Shown: piece by piece, positions 1-7,289 of the stretch
Layout of the letters: each line of letters opens with the position of its first letter
Numbering within the stretch: the stretch's first letter is position 1
Assembly: GCA_902782985.1 (NCBI GenBank)
Contig: CACZPC010000262.1
Location: 1-8,361 of the forward strand
Direction: 5' to 3'
DNA length: 8,361 nucleotides
DNA from: Oscillospiraceae bacterium
Lineage (GTDB): Bacteria > Bacillota > Clostridia > Saccharofermentanales > Saccharofermentanaceae
Notes under the pieces: generated by a model
The model's database searches: none
What the model saw: the letters and a program-made list of their open reading frames with translations, nothing else
Told to the model about the DNA's origin: nothing
Program-made: the position numbers and the translations under genes

Positions 1-1170
1 ACCGATATGCTCTTCATCACTGCCGGTATGGGCGGTGGTACGGGTACAGGTGCTGCTCCCGTAGTTGCTCAGATCGCTCAGGAACTCGGGATCCTTACCG
101 TAGCTGTTGTTACAAGACCTTTCGGCTTTGAGGGTGCAAGAAGAGCACAGAATGCCGAGCGTGGTATAAGAGAGCTTGAGAAGTATGTAGATTCTCTTGT
201 CGTAGTTTCAAATGATAAGCTCCTTGAAGTTGTTGACGAAGATACATCGTTCGAGGATGCATTCAATATGGCAGATCAGGTATTGAAGTTCGGTGTTGCA
301 GGTATCTCAGACCTCGTAGCTATTCCCGGACTTATCAACCTCGACCTTGCTGACGTAAGAAGAGTAATGACCAAGGCCGGTGTATGCCATATGGGTATCG
401 GTCGTGCCAGCGGTGAGGGAAGAGCAACGGCTGCCGTTAAGCAGGCGATCAACTCGCCTCTCCTTGATACGACAATCGAGGGTGCTAACGGTGTTATCGT
501 TAACTTCACCGGCGGAAGAAATATGAAGCTTCAGGAGATTGATATGGCTGCAAAGCTCGTAAGAGAGGCTGTTGCTCCCGAGGCTGAGATCATTGTCGGT
601 GCGGTCATCGATACATCTCTCGAGGATGAGATCATGATCACAGTCATTGCATCCGGTTTTGATAATTCCGTAAATGCAAGTGCAGGCCATAGAGCAAGCA
701 CTTCCGTTCTTTCAAGAAATAATCCTCAGCTTGCAGGAGAGCCCAGACCCGCTGCTCCCGTACAGTCCAGGAATTCTTTTTCATCTTCAAGACCTGCTCA
801 GCCCGAACCCGAGCAGCCCGTGAGACCTCAGTCGGCTCCCGGATTCCTCTTCGGAGATGATTCGGTAAATCAGGTTCATGCAAGAACAGCAGCTCCCGTG
901 CAGCCTGTACAGCCCGCTCCCCAGCCGGCACCCGCACCTGCACCTCAGCCTATCCCTCAGGCAGCTGCTCCCATTCCTCAGGCTGCACCTGCACAGGTAC
1001 CTCCTTATCAGGCACCTGCTCAGCCCGCACCTCAGGCAGCACCTGCTCCTCATCAGAATCAGATGGGCGGCAGACCTCAGGCGAATATAACACCTCAGGC
1101 AGCACCTGCACCCGAGCAGCCCAAGTCGGCTAAGCCCTGGTTCATGTTTGGAAGAGATAACGAGAACTGA
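1..1170 (+). CDS. ftsZ: Cell division protein FtsZ, 5'-truncated by the window edge
   Basis: Tubulin-like GTPase that polymerises at midcell into the Z-ring and recruits the divisome. The frame is open from base 1, so the first ATG (base 7) is internal; roughly the first 95-100 residues are missing, judged against E. coli and B. subtilis FtsZ. Visible are the tubulin signature GGGTGTG (bases 31-51), the block TVAVVTRPFGFEG, and the T7 catalytic loop NLDLAD (337-354), whose aspartates complete the neighbouring subunit's GTPase site. The globular part ends near base 660. A Pro/Ala/Gln-rich linker of about 157 residues follows, much longer than in B. subtilis, and the protein ends in KPWFMFGRDNEN instead of the usual D(I/V)PxFLR-type peptide that binds FtsA, SepF or ZipA. 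A related motif, PGFLFGDD, lies inside the linker. Ile codon ATA is rare (2 of 21), as expected for a highly expressed gene. Identity is certain; only the tail is unusual. Confidence 0.97.
   Translation, partial: TDMLFITAGMGGGTGTGAAPVVAQIAQELGILTVAVVTRPFGFEGARRAQNAERGIRELEKYVDSLVVVSNDKLLEVVDEDTSFEDAFNMADQVLKFGVAGISDLVAIPGLINLDLADVRRVMTKAGVCHMGIGRASGEGRATAAVKQAINSPLLDTTIEGANGVIVNFTGGRNMKLQEIDMAAKLVREAVAPEAEIIVGAVIDTSLEDEIMITVIASGFDNSVNASAGHRASTSVLSRNNPQLAGEPRPAAPVQSRNSFSSSRPAQPEPEQPVRPQSAPGFLFGDDSVNQVHARTAAPVQPVQPAPQPAPAPAPQPIPQAAAPIPQAAPAQVPPYQAPAQPAPQAAPAPHQNQMGGRPQANITPQAAPAPEQPKSAKPWFMFGRDNEN
955..1109 (+). repeat. Imperfect repeats encoding PQAAPA in the FtsZ linker
   Basis: A unit reading cctcaggcagcacctgc occurs exactly at 1030-1046 and 1093-1109, with one mismatch at 976-992, and in a shorter diverged form starting at 955. 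All copies are in the ftsZ frame and encode PQAAP(A). This explains the low-complexity, probably disordered linker and suggests growth by local duplication. Spacing is irregular, so this is a degenerate coding repeat and not a regular tandem array. Confidence 0.8.
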
Positions 1171-1209
1171 TAAAAGACGAATAAACTAAGATAACGGGTA
1201 ATTGCAACT

Positions 1210-1662
1210 ATGAAATGTCCCAAATGCGGGGAGACCGATGACAAGGTAATCGATACCAGACCTAATGAGGAAGGAAGATCGATAAGACGCAGGAGGGAGT
1301 GTGTAGCTTGCGGTTACCGTTATTCTACTATAGAGAGAGTCGAAGGGTTGAGCCTTAAGGTAATCAAAAAGGACGGCACCAGACAGGATTTCTCCAGAGA
1401 GAAGCTTCTTGAGGGTCTGTCTTCAGCTTGTTCCAAGAGACCCGTATCCAACGAGAATCTCATCAAGATCGTTAATGAAGTCGAGACTAAGCTCCAGGAA
1501 CAGAGAAACGGTGAGATATCGACTTCCGAGATCGGAGAACTTGTCATGACAAGACTTCGTAATCTCGATAAAGTAGCATATGTCAGATTTGCTTCGGTCT
1601 ACAGGGACTTTACTGATGTTCAGTCATTTGCCAAGGAGATCGAGGAGATCAATAAGGATTAA
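1210..1662 (+). CDS. nrdR: Transcriptional repressor NrdR
   Basis: Nucleotide-sensing repressor of ribonucleotide reductase genes; the family binds NrdR boxes and reads the ATP/dATP state through an ATP-cone. The 150-residue product has the usual family length. An N-terminal zinc ribbon uses C3, C6, C31 and C34 (CPKC and CVAC), with the conserved basic stretch RSIRRRREC between the pairs. The ATP-cone follows at about residues 49-139, including KRPVSNENL and the signature VAYVRFASVYRDF. The start is fixed by the family's invariant MKCP beginning. The gap after ftsZ is 39 bases, with no hairpin or obvious promoter, and the site ahead of the ATG is weak (only a short GGG run near 1196), so the gene may be translated modestly. 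No reductase gene and no recognisable NrdR box lie in this window, so its targets are elsewhere. Confidence 0.96.
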   Translation: MKCPKCGETDDKVIDTRPNEEGRSIRRRRECVACGYRYSTIERVEGLSLKVIKKDGTRQDFSREKLLEGLSSACSKRPVSNENLIKIVNEVETKLQEQRNGEISTSEIGELVMTRLRNLDKVAYVRFASVYRDFTDVQSFAKEIEEINKD

Positions 1663-1679
1663 GAGAAGAGGGGGCTAAT

Positions 1680-2408
1680 ATGAAAAAGGTACTACTGGTT
1701 GATGATGACGCAGGTATCATTGAGGTATTGAGACTTTACTTCGAGAAGGAAGGTTATCAGGTATCTGCATGCATGCAGGGTGATAAGGCTGTAGCCACTT
1801 TCAATATCGCTAATCCTGATATCGTTATACTCGATCTCATGCTTCCGGGCATGGACGGTAACGATATCTGCAGAGAGCTTCGTAAGATCTCTGATGTTCC
1901 TATCATTATGCTTACTGCAAGGACCGATACCATAGATAAGGTAGTCGGATTTGAGCTTGGTGCTGATGACTATGTAGCTAAGCCTTTCGAGCCTAAGGAG
2001 CTTCTTGCCCGTGTTAAGGCGGTAATGAGACGTTATGAGAAGTCTGAGGCTTCCGATAAGAAGAATTCTTCGGATCCCGCATCCGGAGCAGATGAGAATT
2101 CAGAAGTTATCACTTATCCCGGTTTCAGCGTAGATAAGGTTAAATATGTTGTTACTGTTGACGGTAAGGAGATCTATATGCCGCCTAAGGAGCTTGAGCT
2201 TCTGTTCTTCCTGGCGAGCAATCCCAACAGGGTATTCACCCGTGAGCAGCTTCTTGAGAATGTCTGGGGTTATGATTTCTACGGAGAGAGCAGAACTGTA
2301 GATGTTCATGTTAAGAGGATCAGAGAGAAGATCGAGAATCCCGACAGAGAACAGAATTGGTGTATCAAGACGGTCTGGAGCAAAGGATATAAGTTTGAGA
2401 CCAAATGA
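1680..2408 (+). CDS. OmpR/PhoB-family response regulator
   Basis: DNA-binding output half of a two-component system, 242 residues, cytoplasmic. The N-terminal receiver (about residues 1-120) has the acidic pocket D8/D9, phospho-acceptor D52 in LDLMLPGMDG, T79 in MLTA, Y98 and K101 in the KPF motif, so it should be phosphorylatable. The C-terminal winged helix (about 145-242) has the family blocks PPKELELLFFL, FTREQLLENVWGY and SRTVDVHVKRIREKIE, ending GYKFETK. The two domains are joined by about 25 hydrophilic Ser/Asp/Glu/Lys-rich residues, rather long for the family. A strong GAGGGGG site lies at about 1668-1674. The gene starts 17 bases after nrdR and its last four bases overlap the downstream kinase (ATGA), so that kinase is its presumed partner. 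The receiver resembles the WalR/PhoP type, but the target genes cannot be read from the sequence, so no symbol is given. Confidence 0.95.
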   Translation: MKKVLLVDDDAGIIEVLRLYFEKEGYQVSACMQGDKAVATFNIANPDIVILDLMLPGMDGNDICRELRKISDVPIIMLTARTDTIDKVVGFELGADDYVAKPFEPKELLARVKAVMRRYEKSEASDKKNSSDPASGADENSEVITYPGFSVDKVKYVVTVDGKEIYMPPKELELLFFLASNPNRVFTREQLLENVWGYDFYGESRTVDVHVKRIREKIENPDREQNWCIKTVWSKGYKFETK

Positions 2409-3895
2409 TTGACAGAAAGAAAGACGTATCCGCCAGCTTCGGTGTATTTCTGACTACGTTTCTTATAATAGGCACGGTAATCATTTTTGCTGTGCTTATT
2501 TTTCTTTCGTATCAGACTGCGATCGATAAAGCCGCAAGTGATAATATCGATACTGTAGAGATGATCTGTGCACAGGTCGATTCGGATCTTGCCGCGATCT
2601 TTAAGTCTGCATCGGAGTATGAGGAAATCGTATCATTAGACGAGAATATCGACAGATATCTCGGTCTTCAGTTCTATGTGGATAATTCGGCGATCGCGAT
2701 AGTCGACAGTGAAGGCACGGTACTATACAGTAATCATTATTCTTTCACGGTAAATAATAAGGTAGACGAGCTTTCGATAAATGCCCTGAATCTTAATAAG
2801 TCCGAGGATCCGGGTAGAATCGGATATATTACGACTATCAGTTCCGAAGACGTAATTGACGTCAGATCCTGTGTCCCCATCGACGGAACGGAATATTATT
2901 GCATTGTATCCGGCGCTGCTGATATCTCTGCTGCCAGGAGCGAATATTTCTCATCAACGCTTCTTCCTGCCTGTGTTGCAATGCTGTGTGCCATTGCCTT
3001 GTTCGTCGGTTTTACACAGCTTATGATCAGACCTATGAAGGATATCTCCAGGGTCATGGCCCGTGCAGGTGAAGGTGATTTCTCCGCAAGAGTCGATAAG
3101 AAATATACTAATTACGATGATATGAATTCCATCGTAATCTCGGCTGACCTTCAAGAGCTTTCACGTAATGTGAACAGCATGATCGAAAAGCTGGAAAACC
3201 AGGAGAGCGACAGAAACATATTCATCTCCAGTGTTGCGCATGATATAAGGACTCCTCTTACTTCGATAAACGGATTCATTACCGCCATGCTTGACGGCAC
3301 GATACCTGCCGATCAGCAGGATAAATATCTGAACCTCATTAAGCAGGAAGTAGACAGGATCAGAAAGCTAATCACATCCATGACGGAGGCATCGTCGCTT
3401 TCTCATACGGATCCCGAGCTTATGGAGGAGTTCGACTTAAGAGAAGTCGTAAATGATGTGATCATGAATCTTGAACCTCAGCTTCGTGAGAAGGAAATAG
3501 AAGCTAAGGCGATACTTCCTGAAGGAGATCTTCCCGTATTCGGCGAAGCTCAGCAGCTTTGCAGAGTCATAGTCAATATAGTCAGTAATGCGATAAAGTT
3601 CACACCGGTCGGCGGTAAGATACATGTTACAGCTACCCGTGATGATAAGGATCGAAAGATGATCATATCCATAGCCGACTCCGGTCCCGGTGTAGAGAAG
3701 GAGAAGAGAAGCAGGGTGTTTGAAAGCTTCTATAAGACTGATCCTTCAAGAAAGCAGGAAGGATTTGGATTGGGTCTTTATATCTGTAAGCAGATACTTC
3801 AGGGACACGGTCAGACGATCGTACTTGAGGAAAGCCGTGAGCTTGGCGGAGCCGAGTTCATATTTGCATTCCCTTATCCTCCCGAAAAGGAGTGA
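2405..3895 (+). CDS. Membrane sensor histidine kinase
   Basis: Sensor half of the two-component system, 496 residues. Segments in order: transmembrane helix at about 12-36; an extracytoplasmic domain at about 37-185 with a PAS/Cache-like stretch (AIAIVDSEGTVLYSN) and cysteines C156 and C166; second transmembrane helix at about 186-208; HAMP linker at about 208-262; dimerisation domain with phospho-acceptor H279 in SSVAHDIRTPL; and an ATPase domain with N-box NIVSNAIKFT (N395), G1 box DSGPG (425-429), F-box RVFESFYK and G2 box GFGLGL (453-458). All catalytic motifs are intact. The ATG overlaps the regulator's TGA by four bases and has only a weak site ahead of it, so translation is probably coupled. 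The HAMP connector (residues 231-250) looks about 10 residues longer than usual. The stimulus is unknown. There is no cytoplasmic PAS domain, which argues against a typical WalK. Confidence 0.95.
   Translation: MIDRKKDVSASFGVFLTTFLIIGTVIIFAVLIFLSYQTAIDKAASDNIDTVEMICAQVDSDLAAIFKSASEYEEIVSLDENIDRYLGLQFYVDNSAIAIVDSEGTVLYSNHYSFTVNNKVDELSINALNLNKSEDPGRIGYITTISSEDVIDVRSCVPIDGTEYYCIVSGAADISAARSEYFSSTLLPACVAMLCAIALFVGFTQLMIRPMKDISRVMARAGEGDFSARVDKKYTNYDDMNSIVISADLQELSRNVNSMIEKLENQESDRNIFISSVAHDIRTPLTSINGFITAMLDGTIPADQQDKYLNLIKQEVDRIRKLITSMTEASSLSHTDPELMEEFDLREVVNDVIMNLEPQLREKEIEAKAILPEGDLPVFGEAQQLCRVIVNIVSNAIKFTPVGGKIHVTATRDDKDRKMIISIADSGPGVEKEKRSRVFESFYKTDPSRKQEGFGLGLYICKQILQGHGQTIVLEESRELGGAEFIFAFPYPPEKE
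3887..3892 (+). promoter_or_regulatory. Ribosome binding site for nth (supports TTG start)
   Basis: AAGGAG lies nine bases before the TTG at 3902 and overlaps the last codons of the kinase gene. No ATG or GTG in the nth frame gives a better match near the conserved N-terminus, so the TTG start is favoured. Confidence 0.75.
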
Positions 3896-3901
3896 TATAA
3901 C

Positions 3902-4537
3902 TTGCCTCGAGTCTCCAAGAAAAAACTTGCTTCTGATGTTCTTGAAGCACTTTACTCCGCATTTCCGGATTCTGAATGCACTCTGGATAATGATACTCCC
4001 GAGCGCCTCGCTGTAAGAGGCATACTCTCGGCACAGTGCACTGATGTTCGCGTAAATCTCACATGCATCGATCTTTTTGAGAAGTATCCTGATATGGCGG
4101 ATATAGCCGCTGCCGGCGAGGAAGAGATAGGAGAAGTGATAAGACCTTGCGGCCTTCATAAGATGAAGAGCAGGTCGCTTGTTGCTTTCGCGAAGCTTTA
4201 TACAGGCGAGTGGGGCAGGATCGTCCCCAATGATGTCGATAAGCTCATGAAGTGTCCCGGAGTAGGAAAGAAGATAGCTAATCTGATAGTCGGAGAGATA
4301 TATAATACTCCTGCTCTTGTCGTAGATACACATTGTAAACGTGTGATGAAGAGGATCGGCATAACCGTTCATGATGATCCGTTAAAAGTGGAAGCTGATG
4401 CCTGTAAGGTCTTTCCTGCGGAATCTTGGATAAGACTCGGACATATGGCGGTGGATCTTGGACGCAGTTATTGTACTGCCAGATCTCCGAAGTGTGATAT
4501 CTGCCCCATTAAGGATATATGCGGGAGGAAGATCTGA
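3902..4537 (+). CDS. nth: Endonuclease III (Nth), DNA glycosylase/AP lyase
   Basis: Base-excision repair enzyme that removes oxidised pyrimidines and cleaves the abasic site by beta-elimination. The 211-residue product matches the family length. It shows the LSAQCTD block (about 42-48), the helix-hairpin-helix CPGVGKK (118-124) with catalytic lysine K124, and VDTH with catalytic aspartate D142. The C-terminus carries the iron-sulfur cluster ligands C191, C198, C201 and C207 in the exact C-x6-C-x2-C-x5-C spacing, so a [4Fe-4S] cluster is expected. Translation starts at TTG, six bases after the kinase stop, supported by AAGGAG nine bases upstream. The gene ends by sharing one base with the recG ATG (TGATG), which points to coupled expression of the two repair enzymes. 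MutY is excluded: it is much longer and has a C-terminal NUDIX-like domain. Confidence 0.96.
   Translation: MPRVSKKKLASDVLEALYSAFPDSECTLDNDTPERLAVRGILSAQCTDVRVNLTCIDLFEKYPDMADIAAAGEEEIGEVIRPCGLHKMKSRSLVAFAKLYTGEWGRIVPNDVDKLMKCPGVGKKIANLIVGEIYNTPALVVDTHCKRVMKRIGITVHDDPLKVEADACKVFPAESWIRLGHMAVDLGRSYCTARSPKCDICPIKDICGRKI
4524..4529 (+). promoter_or_regulatory. Ribosome binding site that sets the recG start
   Basis: GGAGGA lies seven bases before the ATG at 4537. This favours 4537 over the in-frame ATG at 4519, which is upstream of the site and would add six residues not expected in RecG. Confidence 0.8.
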
Positions 4538-6702
4538 TGGGTGAGACCAAAGTTACATTATCTTCTCCCGTCAATATGATATACGGCATAGGTCCCGAGG
4601 CTCAAAAACGTCTTAATAAGCTCGAGATCTACACAGTATATGACCTGATAAGCTATATCCCGCGACGTTATAATGATTGGAGCAATATAGGTAATATATG
4701 TGAATACGAAGAAGGTGCGGAGCTGTCATTCGTAGCCGAGATAACGACTACTCCTGCCCGAAAGGGATATAAGCGCACGTCTCCCGTAGCCTTTTATGTC
4801 AGTGACGGTGACGGAAGGATGGAATTGTCGTTCTTTAATTCTCCGTATCTCATCAATAAGTTCAGCCGCGGAGATAAGGTATTCGTTCACGGGAATGTTT
4901 CCCTTTACAGCGGAAGACCTCAGATGGTAAATCCTTTCGTAGAGAAATATGACGGGGATGCTGATATCAATCTTATCCGTCCGGTATATCCGCTTACGGC
5001 AGGACTTACGTCTGCACAGCTGTCCAAATGGATAGGCATCGCTCTTAAGCTTGTTTCTTCACAGATAAGGGATGTAGTCCCACTTTCGATAACAACAGCC
5101 AAGAAGCTTCCGTGTGCATCGGATGCATATCGCTTTGTTCATTTCCCGGAGGATATGGAGCAGGCATCCAAGGGGAGACAGCGGATCGCTTACGAAGAGC
5201 TTATCCTGCTCGGTATCGGTATGAAGTATTTCATGCATGCCGATAACGAGAATGAGGTCGCTCCGGAGATAATACCGTCGACACACGGCCTGTCGAGTGA
5301 GCAGTCGGCAAGATGGAAAAAAGTAACGTCGGGACTTGGATTTGAACTGACGGATGATCAGAAGAATGCTTTAAGAGAGATACAGGCAGATCTTCAGCAC
5401 AGTAAGCCCATGAACAGACTTGTTCAGGGAGATGTAGGATCCGGAAAGACCGCCGTGGCACTTCTGACCATGGCAATGACTGCGATAATGGGCAAACAGT
5501 CGGTCTTATTGGCGCCGACATCGGTACTTGCCAAGCAGCATTATGACGCGGCATGTAAGCTCCTGGACGGAAGCGGGATAAATGTTGCTCTTCTTCTGGG
5601 TAAGACCAAGGCATCTCTCAAAAAGGAGATAAAGCAGAATCTTAAGGATAATACGGCATCCGTGATAATAGGAACGCACGCCGTGTTGTCCGACGATATA
5701 GAATTTGCCGACCTCGGATTGGTCATAGCCGATGAGCAGCACAGATTCGGCGTCAAGCAGCGCGAAAAGCTCCTGATAAGTCGTAAGGACAGGGAGGAAG
5801 ACGGTATTAACAGCGTCCATAATCTCGTCATGACCGCTACTCCTATCCCCAGGACTCTAGCGATGGTCATATACGGGGAGATGGATACAAGTATAATCCG
5901 GCAAAAGCCTGCAGGCCGTAAGGAGATCAAGACTAATTTTCTGCCGACTACCGACAGTACGGATCTGTTCCGTGCCATAGAAGCTAAGCTCAAGCTCGGA
6001 GAACAGGCTTATATAGTATGCTCAAAGATAGATGAAGACAGTGAGGAGTTCTTTGAAGATGATATCTGCCTCGAGGATGGTGAAGGCGAAGAGATAACTC
6101 CTGCCGTAAGTGTTGTCGAGATGAAGAAGAGACTTGACGGATCGGGCCTTTCTTCGAGATACCAAAGCGAAGTCCTGTACGGAAGCATGAAGGAGAATGA
6201 AAAGCTGGATGTCATGAACCGGTTCCTGAGCGGTGAGACTAAGATCCTTATCTCCACGACCGTTATCGAGGTCGGAGTCAATAATCCCAATGCCAATCTG
6301 ATGATAATAATGGATGCGGAGAGATTCGGTCTGTCGACACTTCATCAGCTTCGAGGAAGGATAGGACGCGGAGATAAGCAGGCATATTGTATACTTGCTT
6401 CAAATTCCAGATCCGAGCTGGCGCTTCAGAGGATGAAGATGATGTGTGAATCAACCGACGGATTTGTACTTGCTCAGAAGGATCTGGAGCTCAGAGGCCC
6501 GGGAGATTTCTTCGGTACAAGGCAGCATGGTATTCCCGAGCTCAGGGCCGCCAACCTTTTTACGGATGCCCATATAGCCAAGGAAGGCTGCGATGAGGTT
6601 GGAAAGATATTGAGCGTCGGCGGTGAATATGCCGAGACTTTGATGGAAGATATAAGATTTATGTTTGACTTAAGATTTAAGAATAAGATGGGAATACTTT
6701 AA
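4537..6702 (+). CDS. recG: ATP-dependent DNA helicase RecG
   Basis: Superfamily 2 translocase that reverses stalled replication forks and processes branched recombination intermediates. The 721 residues include an N-terminal wedge/OB-fold region (about 10-180, starting at SPVNMIYGIGPEAQKRL), then the two helicase lobes: Walker A GDVGSGKT (298-305), motif Ia LLAPTSVLAKQ, motif II DEQH (399-402), motif III TAT (433-435), motif V ISTTVIEVGV, motif VI QLRGRIGRG (604-612), and the RecG-specific TRG region with RGPGDFFGTRQHG (about 653-665). All motifs are intact. The protein is longer than E. coli RecG (693), partly through an acidic insertion at 499-519 (13 of 21 residues are Asp or Glu) in the second lobe before motif V. 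Ile codon ATA is frequent (9 of the first 15), unlike ftsZ, suggesting lower expression. It overlaps the nth stop by one base and sits one base before rsmD. Mfd is excluded by length and by the wedge domain. Confidence 0.97.
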   Translation: MGETKVTLSSPVNMIYGIGPEAQKRLNKLEIYTVYDLISYIPRRYNDWSNIGNICEYEEGAELSFVAEITTTPARKGYKRTSPVAFYVSDGDGRMELSFFNSPYLINKFSRGDKVFVHGNVSLYSGRPQMVNPFVEKYDGDADINLIRPVYPLTAGLTSAQLSKWIGIALKLVSSQIRDVVPLSITTAKKLPCASDAYRFVHFPEDMEQASKGRQRIAYEELILLGIGMKYFMHADNENEVAPEIIPSTHGLSSEQSARWKKVTSGLGFELTDDQKNALREIQADLQHSKPMNRLVQGDVGSGKTAVALLTMAMTAIMGKQSVLLAPTSVLAKQHYDAACKLLDGSGINVALLLGKTKASLKKEIKQNLKDNTASVIIGTHAVLSDDIEFADLGLVIADEQHRFGVKQREKLLISRKDREEDGINSVHNLVMTATPIPRTLAMVIYGEMDTSIIRQKPAGRKEIKTNFLPTTDSTDLFRAIEAKLKLGEQAYIVCSKIDEDSEEFFEDDICLEDGEGEEITPAVSVVEMKKRLDGSGLSSRYQSEVLYGSMKENEKLDVMNRFLSGETKILISTTVIEVGVNNPNANLMIIMDAERFGLSTLHQLRGRIGRGDKQAYCILASNSRSELALQRMKMMCESTDGFVLAQKDLELRGPGDFFGTRQHGIPELRAANLFTDAHIAKEGCDEVGKILSVGGEYAETLMEDIRFMFDLRFKNKMGIL

Positions 6703-6703
6703 T

Positions 6704-7273
6704 ATGCCTAGAGTTATAACCGGTGAATTCAAGGGAGCGGTACTCTTCGCTCCGAAGGGAGACAATACGAGGCCTACGACCGACAAGGTCAAGGAGGCTC
6801 TCTTCTCGATGATACAGACAAGAGTATATGAGGCGAAGGTGCTGGATATATTCTCCGGTACGGGACAGATCGGGATAGAGGCTGTAAGCCGTGGTGCATC
6901 TCGAGCCGTTCTGGTGGAAAAGGCAGGACAGGCAGCAGGGATAATCAGGAAGAATCTCGAAAAGATACGAGCCGAACATGATGAGAGGATATCTCTGATG
7001 AAGATGCCTTATTCATCTGCACTTGCAAAGCTCGGTGAATCAGGAGAGAGATTCGATATCATCTTTATGGATCCTCCTTATAAGATCGCTCATGAATCCG
7101 CAATGCAGATCGCAGATCTGATCAATGAATATGATCTGCTCGAAGATGACGGCATCGTAATAGTGGAACATGCTTCGGATACGGACTTTGACACATCTGT
7201 AATAAACTTGCAATTCAACCGTTCTTGTTGTTACGGATTGTCAGTGTTAACATTTTTCTGTAAGGAATTATGA
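6704..7273 (+). CDS. rsmD: 16S rRNA (guanine-N2)-methyltransferase RsmD
   Basis: SAM-dependent enzyme that methylates G966 (E. coli numbering) of 16S rRNA during small-subunit assembly. The 189-residue product has the family length. It begins MPRVITGEFKG, followed by the RPTTDKVKEALF block (about 23-34), the SAM-binding motif LDIFSGTGQIGIEA (47-60, with D48 and the GTG loop), and the catalytic DPPY motif (123-126) preceded by IIFM. The C-terminal block YGLSVLTFF fits the family end. The ATG is one base after the recG stop and has only a weak GGGA run ahead of it, so translation is probably coupled to recG. The order rsmD then coaD is common in Bacillota and other bacteria and supports both assignments. 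Confidence 0.95.
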   Translation: MPRVITGEFKGAVLFAPKGDNTRPTTDKVKEALFSMIQTRVYEAKVLDIFSGTGQIGIEAVSRGASRAVLVEKAGQAAGIIRKNLEKIRAEHDERISLMKMPYSSALAKLGESGERFDIIFMDPPYKIAHESAMQIADLINEYDLLEDDGIVIVEHASDTDFDTSVINLQFNRSCCYGLSVLTFFCKEL

Positions 7274-7274
7274 C

Positions 7275-7282
7275 GGAGGGGG
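7275..7282 (+). promoter_or_regulatory. Ribosome binding site for coaD (supports TTG start)
   Basis: GGAGGGGG lies seven bases before the TTG at 7290 and immediately follows the rsmD stop. The encoded N-terminus (TTYLFPGSFDP) begins just where the family does, so the TTG is the likely start. Confidence 0.8.
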
Positions 7283-7289
7283 ATCTCAA

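Noticed and set aside
787..1053. Arg/Cys/Leu-rich - strand frame (and a His/Leu-rich + frame at 878-1090) in the FtsZ linker
   Set aside because: Both are frame shadows of the low-complexity Pro/Ala/Gln linker; the odd composition follows from the repeat DNA.
1171..1209. Possible promoter or NrdR box between ftsZ and nrdR
   Set aside because: The gap is 39 bases and A-rich, but I found no spaced -35/-10 pair, no palindromic NrdR-box-like pair and no hairpin.
3720..4016. 98-residue + strand frame across the kinase/nth junction
   Set aside because: It is out of frame with both genes, whose ends are well supported by motifs, and has no ribosome binding site or known domain.
3746..4372. 208-residue open frame on the - strand
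   Set aside because: It lies opposite the kinase 3' end and most of nth, both of which have complete catalytic motifs. Its own ATG has no ribosome binding site and its product shows no recognisable motif.
4519..4536. Upstream in-frame ATG for recG
   Set aside because: It precedes the GGAGGA site, which is correctly spaced for the ATG at 4537, and would add residues inside the nth coding end with no family support.
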